Shown here piece by piece: positions 1 through 7,006 of a stretch of 31,112 nucleotides of DNA. The translations under genes were made by a program, and so were the position numbers. A model generated the notes under the pieces. That model ran no database searches. It worked only from the letters and a program-made list of their open reading frames with translations, and had not been told where the DNA came from. How positions within the stretch are numbered: position 1 is the first letter of the stretch; every line of letters starts with the position of its first letter. Source of the DNA: a virus. The stretch spans positions 1-31,112 of IMG/VR virus record IMGVR_UViG_3300031772_000185, one strand, 5' to 3'.

Positions 1-510
1 CGTAATCGTGTACGAAACCGTGAGCGTGTCGTTCAGGAGGAGGGTTCTCTGGACGAACTGGACCTCGTGATTGATGACGCCGCTGATCGGCGGACCTGCC
101 GAGTCGAAAAGGGCGCACTTCTGAACGCCCTGGGGTGCTCCGCCCGTGTACGTGAACAAGTGCAGGATGCTCGTCTGATTTCCCGCGCCCGTGGGTAGTG
201 TCACTGTACCCTGAGCCCGACCGAGCCCGTTGCTGGTCAGCTCCGCCAGAAGAGAGGCGTCCGCAGCAGCAGGTGGCGTCGCGTCGTTCGACAGACCGAT
301 GTAGTTGAAACCGTTCGCACGAGCGACGGTGCCGTAGGCGAAGTTGTGGAGTTGGACCCGGCCCGTGTTCGTGAGGATGTTGAAAACCTCCTCATCCTCG
401 TCCACGTGGCGGTACAACCAGAGGCCCCGAGCCTCGTCGTACTCGTAAGGGCGCTCTTGGCGGATCCGAACCTTAGCGCGGACGTTGGGAACCGTCTCCA
501 GGATGTGCAT
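1..510 (-). CDS. Tail appendage/fibre-type structural protein, 3' end cut by window edge
   Basis: The frame runs open from an ATG at 510 to the left edge (170 codons). The start is fixed by a perfect AGGAGG at 522-517, six bases upstream; an in-frame ATG at 537 lies before this site and is less likely. The product begins MHILETVPNVRAKVRI, then has a beta-rich part with NYIGLSNDATPPAAADASLL and, near the edge, HEVQFVQRTLLLNDTLTVSY. This pattern (an 'IGLSND/TP' strand, a GLGRAQGT strand and a final LTVSYTIT strand) is one I know from small phage tail structural proteins, where the last strand lies close to the C-terminus, so only a few residues may be missing. It follows the wedge genes, the usual place for fibre or fibre-attachment genes. 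Function beyond 'tail structural' is inference. Confidence 0.6.
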   Translation of the reverse strand, partial: MHILETVPNVRAKVRIRQERPYEYDEARGLWLYRHVDEDEEVFNILTNTGRVQLHNFAYGTVARANGFNYIGLSNDATPPAAADASLLAELTSNGLGRAQGTVTLPTGAGNQTSILHLFTYTGGAPQGVQKCALFDSAGPPISGVINHEVQFVQRTLLLNDTLTVSYTIT

Positions 511-516
511 GCAGAC

Positions 517-522
517 CCTCCT
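517..522 (-). promoter_or_regulatory. Ribosome binding site that decides the start at 510
   Basis: On the minus strand this reads AGGAGG, followed by six bases and an ATG at 510. It is the best Shine-Dalgarno match I found in the window. It lies inside the alternative longer reading from 537, which argues for the shorter protein. Confidence 0.7.
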
Positions 523-545
523 CTTCCGAGGACGCATGAAAGGAT

Positions 546-1361
546 TCAGAAGTCGTCTGAGTGGTCTTCGTCCCCGACGTTCTGGTTCACCTTACGGCCA
601 AGGCGGTCCCGGTTCCGGATTCCCTGCCAATACGCCCGAAAGTCGTCGTAATAGTACGCGCCCATGTTCCACCGCATGGCGTCGAGGATTTTCCCGAGGG
701 TGTCGTTCGGGATGTACTGGTCGTTGAAAATGTAGCGGATCCGGAAAAGGGTGTGCGCAGGCCGGGTCAAGTCGAGCACCATGCGGATCGCCGAGTCAGC
801 TCCAAAGACATTCGGAGGGAACCCGCCACCTGGGGGCGCCACAACGTCGATGTCGAAGACGAACTGGTCCGAAATATCGAGACCCGACGCCCCCTTGCGA
901 ACGAGGAGGAAGTCTTCGGTGACCCTGATGTCACCGGTCAAGAAGAGCTTGACCACGTCCGCCATCGACTTTGGGATCGAGCCCTGGAAGTAGATTCGAA
1001 GGAGATTGAGCAGGAAGTCCCGGAATTCTGAGTCATTGAACTCCAACGGAGGGAGCCGCCCGTTGACGAGCATGAGGTACCCAACGATCGAGTACAGGAA
1101 GTCCGAGCGGGTTGTGGTGAAGTCCCGATCCGTGTTGATGTCCTCAAGCGACAGCTCAATGCGGGCCAATTCAACCGCGACAGCCTTCAGTTCGTTCGTG
1201 TAGTTGGGACCTTGGATCGCCGAGATGTAGTTCGACGGGAGCAAGTTCAGGAGCGTGGTGAAGATGGTCTGCGCCCGTTGAAGGAGCCGGAGGTTGTATT
1301 CCTTGCCCTTCTGGTCGATCGTGTGATTTAGCCGGTTCGTATCCGGTTGAAACCGTGCCAT
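546..1361 (-). CDS. Baseplate wedge/tail protein downstream of J (position of tail protein I)
   Basis: The product has 271 residues. The N-terminal half is helical (LLQRAQTIFTTLLNLLPSNY, then a segment rich in VELARIELSLEDIN) and the middle contains DFLYSIVGYLMLVNGRLPPL and an FRDFLLNLLRIYFQGSIP stretch. The second half is beta-rich and aromatic, ending in an acidic tail (DEDHSDDF). It directly follows the J-like gene and the 72-residue gene, the slot filled by P2 gpI or T4 gp7-like wedge proteins in contractile tails, so a wedge or fibre-adaptor role is likely by position. I cannot show homology to gpI from sequence alone. The ATG at 1361 overlaps the upstream stop by one base (TGATG), which indicates translational coupling. 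Confidence 0.6.
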   Translation of the reverse strand: MARFQPDTNRLNHTIDQKGKEYNLRLLQRAQTIFTTLLNLLPSNYISAIQGPNYTNELKAVAVELARIELSLEDINTDRDFTTTRSDFLYSIVGYLMLVNGRLPPLEFNDSEFRDFLLNLLRIYFQGSIPKSMADVVKLFLTGDIRVTEDFLLVRKGASGLDISDQFVFDIDVVAPPGGGFPPNVFGADSAIRMVLDLTRPAHTLFRIRYIFNDQYIPNDTLGKILDAMRWNMGAYYYDDFRAYWQGIRNRDRLGRKVNQNVGDEDHSDDF

Positions 1362-1579
1362 CAGACCCCCCTACGGCGAAGAACATAGGGTGCATGCGTG
1401 CTTTGGTAGGCTTTGATGGCAGGCCACCCTTGCTCCACTACATCGCTGGGCACGAGCCAGCCCTGGAGTCGATAATACAGCTTCCCGTCGATGTACTCGG
1501 TGCCGCCACATCGGATGGGCTGCACCATGCTCGCCGCGAGCCGCATCCTCTCTTCGTGGGTCAACTTGGCGAGGTCCAT
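1361..1579 (-). CDS. Small protein of unknown function between two wedge genes (72 aa)
   Basis: This 72-residue protein starts MDLAKLTHEERMRLAASM (a short helix) and continues with a beta-like GGTEYIDGKLYYRLQGWLVP segment and a basic C-terminus (LRRRGV). It is locked between its neighbours by one-base stop/start overlaps (TGATG) at both 1579 and 1361, so it is very probably a real, translationally coupled gene. It has no recognisable family. Its conserved position suggests a minor baseplate component or an assembly factor, but that is inference. Confidence 0.6.
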   Translation of the reverse strand: MDLAKLTHEERMRLAASMVQPIRCGGTEYIDGKLYYRLQGWLVPSDVVEQGWPAIKAYQSTHAPYVLRRRGV

Positions 1580-4500
1580 CAGGTCGCTTCCCGATAGGTG
1601 ATCGTAAAGTTGCCCAAGTCGATAAACTCGACGTCGGCCGCTACGATGTCATGGGACCGGGAGTCCTTGTTGATGATGTAGCTCGCCTGGTAGGCGTGGT
1701 TCGACGGGTCGTCCGGCGGCAGCCCAGCCCCAGAGAGAGCGATGGCTACGTGGTTGGCCGTGCGTCGTAGGCGTTCAGCCGCAAGTTGATCCGGCAAGAA
1801 GCCCGCTGCAAGAAGTGTGGCGTCATCGGAGTAACCCGCAATCACCGCACCCGTGTACCCGATGATGTAGGCCTGCTTGGGGTTCTGCCCAACGTTCGTG
1901 AGAGCGCTGGAGAGGGTGAGAGACACGTCGTCCTGAAAGACTCCCTTGTGCTCGGTGATGAGGCCACCACCGTCGATTGTGGGGTTCTGGAGAGGGTTCG
2001 TCAGAAGGAAGACGCGGTTGCCTCCGATGTCGAGCGAGCCCACACGAACGAAGGTCGAGAGGACCGCCTCACGTAGCTTCCTGGAGCCGTCCGCATAAGC
2101 CATCCGTGCGAAGGGGACGACCTGGAAGTCGACACCTGGAGTCGCGTCGATGGCGTGGATGACGTCCGATTGGGCGATCCCCTGTCCAATCACTTTCTTG
2201 TTCAGCTCCAAAGAGACGTTCGACCGCACGGCGGGGTCGGTCTTGTCCTTGGTCGCACCCTTGTTGAGCTGGACAGTCGTTTCGATGTCGATCTGGTTCT
2301 CGATGGCCTGCTTCACCAAGACGTCGGCTGTCACGTGACGCTTGTTGTTGATGATCTGCTGGAGCGCTTGGAGCAGGTCGTTGATGACGTACGTGACCGT
2401 GAAGTTCTCGTCGTGAACGTAGTCAACTGATACCGCCAGACCGTTATCGATGGCCGAAGACGAGGTCCTCACGATCTTCGCAGGAGTCGTGGGGGTCCCC
2501 TCTACGACGTCATAGTCGGGCAACGCGGAGCCAGGGCCATTGTACTGGATCGTACGCGGTGCGTTGAAGACCTTGATCGTAGCCGTATTGATCCCGATCG
2601 AGTCGAGAGGCTCTTGGACGAACCCGATCAGGGTGTGGGGTTCATCGTTGATCGTGATGGTGTCGCCGCTCGGCTTACCCCCGAATTGGATGATCGAGAG
2701 GTTGTCGAGAGCGATGGTGCTCTCTCCCGTGATGAGAGGGTCGTCGGTCTTGTAGAGCTGGTAGTTGTTGGCGGGGTCAAGCGGCCCCGCGACCTCACCA
2801 ACGACGGAGATGACGCGACGAACGGGCTGAAGCGTGAAGAGGAACTGGTTGATGACACGGAAGCGGTAATCGGCGTTGATGATGTCGTCGATGAACGTGG
2901 GGGGCTGGGCGATCGACGTGTTGATCTGGAACGTCTGGTAGTCGACGATGATGACGCCCGTGAGATCGTAGTCGAGGCCAGACGTCACATTGTGTACGCC
3001 AAGTCCCTGGAGCGGGTTGTTCAGGATCTCGATGATCGGCGTCTGTGCCGTGACACGTGAGTCGAGAACGCGGAAGATCAGGTTCGTCAGATCGATAATC
3101 TGGATCTGGATGTCGCGAGCGATGTCGAACGTGAAGGCGAACTTCTCCGAGACCTGTCGCTCACGAAGACCCTGGATGTAGATGTCGACTTTCCCACCGA
3201 TGTGCTTGTGACGAACATCGTCGTAGTCACGCATCATGAGCGAGTCGCCGCTCTTGACGATCTTAGCCTTAATGACCCCTAGTTCGGCCGCAGCGGTGGC
3301 CGCGTAGCCGCCTTCGGTACCCGTGTCGACCGAGGCGAAACCGAGGATGGCCCGCGACGAAAGGTCGGCGTTGGACTCACGGTCGTCACCGAAGACTGTT
3401 GCTTCCGTGTTAACGGCCGAGACCCCGGAGACCCCGAGGATCGAGTTGATGGTCCCCGCAGGTCTGTTACCAGCCCCACCGATGTTCTCCGCAACGATAT
3501 CGGCAGTGATCTCGTAACGCTTCGTGTTGAAGTTGAAGAAGGCCTCAGCACCTACGACGGGAAGCACGAAAGAGCCGCCGATGCGGTAGCGCTGAGCAGG
3601 GATGCCCGTTGTAGCATCTGCATCGGAGGTAACGAAGGTGCCCGCTGGGATGACGAGGTCGGTCGTGGGCTTCGTCGGCGTGTAGATGACGACCTGTCCG
3701 ACCGACGGACGACCCGCAAGCCTCGACACGTTGTCATTGGCTGCGAGCTTGTCGAACTGCTGATCGATGAGCGACTGGACTGTGTCGTCGCTTGTGTACC
3801 CAACAGCGGCCTTGAGAGCTTGCTTGTAGGCGCTGCTTGCCACGGGATCCGAAATCCCGCTTCCGCTCACATTGTCGATCGCGAGGAGCGTGAGGAAGCT
3901 CTGGCTGCGATGAACGAAGTCGACGAGAAACCAGATGCGCTCCGCCTCGGAGGCGAACGGGTCGACGTTGATATCCCGAGTCGTCGATCCAGGAATGAGG
4001 CTGATCTCGGTGTTGACCCGCTGAACCGAGTTGATGTAGTCGGTAACGATCTGCGTCTGGTTGCGACCAGGTAGGTCTCGAATCGAGGTGTCGAGAACGA
4101 GCGGGGTACCCAAAACTTCTTGTGAGAAGGGGGTCTCGATCTCTGTGTTGGTGGTCTGATCGAAGTAAACGCCCGTGATCACGTAGTACAGGGGGTCGTT
4201 GTTGGAGACGTTTGAGAACTGATCGGAGTTGAGGGTGCCGGGGGCTCCCGTTCGGATGTGGTTGAACGTCACGAACTCGTTGAGGACGAAGTTATCTGTC
4301 GTACTCTGGAATCGTAGCCGTCCTGCTAATGTGGAGGTGTCGTGGAACGAGTCGAGTCGAACGGCCAGCTCGTTGCCGAAACCATCCTCTTCAGTTACCC
4401 GGATGCGGACTGTGTTGTGATCGATGTTGTCCCAGACCGCGAAGTCGTCCAGCGTCCCGAGAACATCCTCCTCGAAGACGGTCGAAGTTAGAATCGGCTT

Positions 4501-5079
4501 GGCGTTGAGCTTGAAGTACCCCGTGGAACCGCCCGCCGGTGCCGTCGCAGCATAGAAATTGAACCCAATGGGGGTCGGGGTGTCTACGGTGACAAGGAGG
4601 CCCGTTTGGAAAGGGGTGATGCTACCGCTGCCACTTTGACCGCTCGGGACAATGAGCGTGGCCGTCTGGGGCTTCCCTGCCAACAAGTCTACGGAGTTGC
4701 GGCGGCGATGGACTCGGATGCCCGTCGGAATGGGGGCTGCGCTGCTGTCAATCGACCGTACCCTTGTGATCGCGACCGTCGAGATGGCCGAGACACCACC
4801 TACGATGTCGATCGTGCGGAGCTGGATGGTGTTGAGTCCCACCTCCAAAAGCAGCCCCGTGGGGAACGACGCCAAGTTAGGGACCGTGAAGGTCTGGAGT
4901 GCGAAACTGACCAGCGTTGGATCCGAAACGAAGGCGGCCCCGTTGATCGACACCTGGATGACTGACGTGTTGACGTCCACCGTCCCCACAATGGTGGTGG
5001 AGTCTTGGTTCGTCGTGAAGACGAGGTTCGTCGTGAACCCAGAACCGTCGCGAAGAGCAATTTGGGGCGCTGTTGCCAT
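1579..5079 (-). CDS. Baseplate J-like wedge protein (gp6/gpJ family), enlarged
   Basis: At 1166 residues it is about three times longer than P2 gpJ. The J-like signature lies in the middle: a TDLVIPAGTFVTS strand (about 473-485), GGAGNRPAGTIN (534-545) and VFGDDRESNADLSSR (562-576), the usual 'agN.paGtI ... GG.D.Es..dlr.R' pattern. A second conserved part near the C-terminus (ELNKKVIGQGIAQSDVIHAI) matches the end of the fold. Known J/gp6 proteins form the ring of wedges around the hub and trigger sheath contraction. Residues 1-455 are extra: an Ig-like beta segment (about 35-105) and a fibronectin-like stretch (around 295-325). The ATG at 5079 lies three bases after the gp25-like gene stop and the stop overlaps the next start. 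Confidence 0.85.
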   Translation of the reverse strand: MATAPQIALRDGSGFTTNLVFTTNQDSTTIVGTVDVNTSVIQVSINGAAFVSDPTLVSFALQTFTVPNLASFPTGLLLEVGLNTIQLRTIDIVGGVSAISTVAITRVRSIDSSAAPIPTGIRVHRRRNSVDLLAGKPQTATLIVPSGQSGSGSITPFQTGLLVTVDTPTPIGFNFYAATAPAGGSTGYFKLNAKPILTSTVFEEDVLGTLDDFAVWDNIDHNTVRIRVTEEDGFGNELAVRLDSFHDTSTLAGRLRFQSTTDNFVLNEFVTFNHIRTGAPGTLNSDQFSNVSNNDPLYYVITGVYFDQTTNTEIETPFSQEVLGTPLVLDTSIRDLPGRNQTQIVTDYINSVQRVNTEISLIPGSTTRDINVDPFASEAERIWFLVDFVHRSQSFLTLLAIDNVSGSGISDPVASSAYKQALKAAVGYTSDDTVQSLIDQQFDKLAANDNVSRLAGRPSVGQVVIYTPTKPTTDLVIPAGTFVTSDADATTGIPAQRYRIGGSFVLPVVGAEAFFNFNTKRYEITADIVAENIGGAGNRPAGTINSILGVSGVSAVNTEATVFGDDRESNADLSSRAILGFASVDTGTEGGYAATAAAELGVIKAKIVKSGDSLMMRDYDDVRHKHIGGKVDIYIQGLRERQVSEKFAFTFDIARDIQIQIIDLTNLIFRVLDSRVTAQTPIIEILNNPLQGLGVHNVTSGLDYDLTGVIIVDYQTFQINTSIAQPPTFIDDIINADYRFRVINQFLFTLQPVRRVISVVGEVAGPLDPANNYQLYKTDDPLITGESTIALDNLSIIQFGGKPSGDTITINDEPHTLIGFVQEPLDSIGINTATIKVFNAPRTIQYNGPGSALPDYDVVEGTPTTPAKIVRTSSSAIDNGLAVSVDYVHDENFTVTYVINDLLQALQQIINNKRHVTADVLVKQAIENQIDIETTVQLNKGATKDKTDPAVRSNVSLELNKKVIGQGIAQSDVIHAIDATPGVDFQVVPFARMAYADGSRKLREAVLSTFVRVGSLDIGGNRVFLLTNPLQNPTIDGGGLITEHKGVFQDDVSLTLSSALTNVGQNPKQAYIIGYTGAVIAGYSDDATLLAAGFLPDQLAAERLRRTANHVAIALSGAGLPPDDPSNHAYQASYIINKDSRSHDIVAADVEFIDLGNFTITYREAT

Positions 5080-5082
5080 CGA

Positions 5083-6222
5083 TCACCCGGTAAGGACAAA
5101 GTCGCTGAGGGATTGCCGAATGACACCCTGTTGAGCTGTTGAGCCCAAGAGGTCCGACGGCTGAGGAAGCTTGAGGCCCCGCTCCAACTGGATAGGGTCG
5201 TTCGATCGGTTCTGGACCGTGATGCTGACGAAAACCACCGTGGGATCCTGTGTGCTCTGCTGGAGATCAACGGAAAGCAAGCGAAGGGGGTACTCCTTGT
5301 CAGAGACGTTCTGACCGACCTTCTCTTCTTGCTGCCGCTTGATGCTCTGCCAACGGTTGAATGCCTGGTAAATATCCGAGACGATGAGGTTCTGGATGAG
5401 CCCACCGGCTGAGAGCTTCTTGCCGATGGTTTCCAAGAGACCGGTCCCGTACCAGATGTGAAACGGGTTCGTCCCTCGGATCGTGTAGAAGTTCTTCTGT
5501 AGCTCTTGGATGAGTAGAGCCTCATCGCGAACTTGAACGGGGTCGCCGTGTAGGCCGTAACGGAAGTCGTTTTCGACCCCCGTTCCACCACACCTACGGC
5601 ACTCTTGCCGAGTGGTCGTGTAGTTGATCTCGACGAAATCCGAGCCGCTGCGAAGGGGCTGATCAAAGATGATGAGCCGAAGGGGGCGATCCGGGAGCGT
5701 GTTGGGGGCGCTCACGAGCGTCCAACCGGGAGCTACTTGCTGCCCTCGAAACTCGCGGTTCACCGCAATCCCAAGGGTGGCCGCCAACGTGCTTGTGGGC
5801 AAAATGAAGACGCTGGCCCCCCGACCCTTGGATGTCGTTCGGAAGGCGATGCGATTCCCGAGCAGCTCGAAAGAGAGCCCTTGGAAGGACCTGTCGAGGA
5901 GGTCCACAAGCCGGTCCACGGGGAGCTTGTTAGCCGTTGGGATGACGGCCGTTTGCGGGGCCCCCTGATTGACCGAAACGACAAAGGTGTCGTTCACACC
6001 CTGCATGATGTTGAACGGACCCTCTTTGGTGCCCGCGCTAGTCCCCGGTGAGGCCACACCCACTGAAGGGACCTCGAAGGCGCCATCCAACCGCACGCGA
6101 ACGGAGTTCGAGGAGGCGATGGGACGAAGTGGGCGGACCGTCAAGTAATCGGTCTCCACGAAGAGGGCCTCTTCGGCCACCAAGTGGTGGCAGACCTGAT
6201 CGATTTGGCGATCGTAACTCAC
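5083..6222 (-). CDS. gp25-like baseplate wedge protein with CxxCxGxG motif
   Basis: This 379-residue protein starts with GTG at 6222, overlapping the upstream stop by four bases (GTGA), with an AAGGGA-like site upstream. The C-terminal part (about 235-350: ELQKNFYTIRGTNPFHIWYG, then helices and the strands YPLRLLSVDL and VVFVSITVQNRSNDP) fits the gp25/gpW wedge fold, which joins the baseplate to the sheath. Preceding it is CRRCGGTG (208-215), a zinc-ribbon-like CxxCxGxG. The N-terminal half contains a beta domain (about 68-165; VNDTFVVSVNQG, RIAFRTTSKGRGASVFI) resembling in-domains of flagellin-type proteins; this is a weak impression. Its location immediately before the J-like gene is the canonical gp25-J order. 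Confidence 0.7.
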   Translation of the reverse strand: MSYDRQIDQVCHHLVAEEALFVETDYLTVRPLRPIASSNSVRVRLDGAFEVPSVGVASPGTSAGTKEGPFNIMQGVNDTFVVSVNQGAPQTAVIPTANKLPVDRLVDLLDRSFQGLSFELLGNRIAFRTTSKGRGASVFILPTSTLAATLGIAVNREFRGQQVAPGWTLVSAPNTLPDRPLRLIIFDQPLRSGSDFVEINYTTTRQECRRCGGTGVENDFRYGLHGDPVQVRDEALLIQELQKNFYTIRGTNPFHIWYGTGLLETIGKKLSAGGLIQNLIVSDIYQAFNRWQSIKRQQEEKVGQNVSDKEYPLRLLSVDLQQSTQDPTVVFVSITVQNRSNDPIQLERGLKLPQPSDLLGSTAQQGVIRQSLSDFVLTG

Positions 6223-6965
6223 GTCCCCGTCCCTTCCGGTACGGCGGGCCCATCGAGTGTGCGCTCGAAGTCCGTGACCTCAGACCGGTCTGGACCGGGC
6301 ATGTAAGCGGCGAACGGAGCGTACGCGAGTTTTCCGTGCGGGTCAGGCTTGCTGCTGTCGTTCGATGCCGCGAGGTATTGACGATCCGAGATCAATGCGT
6401 TGATCCCGTTGAGGATGAACTCCAGCGCTCCGTTGATCGTGGCGTCCGCTTTGATCCGGTTGAGCGTGTTGATCTCAACTTGGAGCTGGTCCCCGTAGTC
6501 GACCGCCCGACGGATCTTCCGTTCTAGGGCTTCGCGGCGGTAGGTCAGAATGTCTTGTACCCAGGCGCTCGCCTGCCCCATCGAGTTCGCAGTCTGAGCA
6601 TCCGAGAGGCCGGGAGTCCCGAGAACGTCACCGTTGCTCATCTGCTGGGGCGTTTTGGTCTCATCCCCCGTAGCCCGGAAAATCGCCTGCCCCGTGCTTC
6701 GGACTTGGAGGTCGAACTCAGCATCGCCGCCGAGGCCCTCGTAGACACCGAAAAGCTTGCCAACGTACGTTGAGGTCGGAGGGTCCGCAGACATTGCTGT
6801 AGGCACCCCTCCTGCGTCGAACGCGAACGCGAGGTTGCCTATCCGAGCCTGCTCCGCCTTCAAGTGAGCGATACGAGCGTCGATCGTGGACGTTTGAGCC
6901 CGAACGAAGGTTGAAAACCTGTCGAACTGGCTCTTCGTGAACGTGCCTTTGAAATCGAAGCTCAT
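6219..6965 (-). CDS. Probable baseplate protein of unknown family (248 aa)
   Basis: The protein begins with a helix (KSQFDRFSTFVRAQTSTIDA), has a beta-rich middle (YVGKLFGVYEGLGGDAEFDL) and then a long helical part (DILTYRREALERKIRRAV followed by GDQLQVEINTLNRIKADATI), ending in a Pro/Gly-rich tail. No enzyme motif is seen. It lies 41 bases after the preceding gene, the second-largest gap in the module, with an AGGA about nine bases before the ATG. The position just upstream of the gp25-like wedge suggests a baseplate or wedge-connector role. I do not recognise the family. Confidence 0.6.
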   Translation of the reverse strand: MSFDFKGTFTKSQFDRFSTFVRAQTSTIDARIAHLKAEQARIGNLAFAFDAGGVPTAMSADPPTSTYVGKLFGVYEGLGGDAEFDLQVRSTGQAIFRATGDETKTPQQMSNGDVLGTPGLSDAQTANSMGQASAWVQDILTYRREALERKIRRAVDYGDQLQVEINTLNRIKADATINGALEFILNGINALISDRQYLAASNDSSKPDPHGKLAYAPFAAYMPGPDRSEVTDFERTLDGPAVPEGTGT

Positions 6966-7006
6966 ACTGCCCGATCCTGTGGGGTTACAAGAGGAAAACA
7001 GCCCTC

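Noticed and set aside
4800-5666. Minus-strand open frame of 288 codons overlapping the J-like and gp25-like genes
   Set aside because: Out-of-frame reading across two supported genes; the translation is dominated by Ser, Arg and Thr, typical of a shifted frame.
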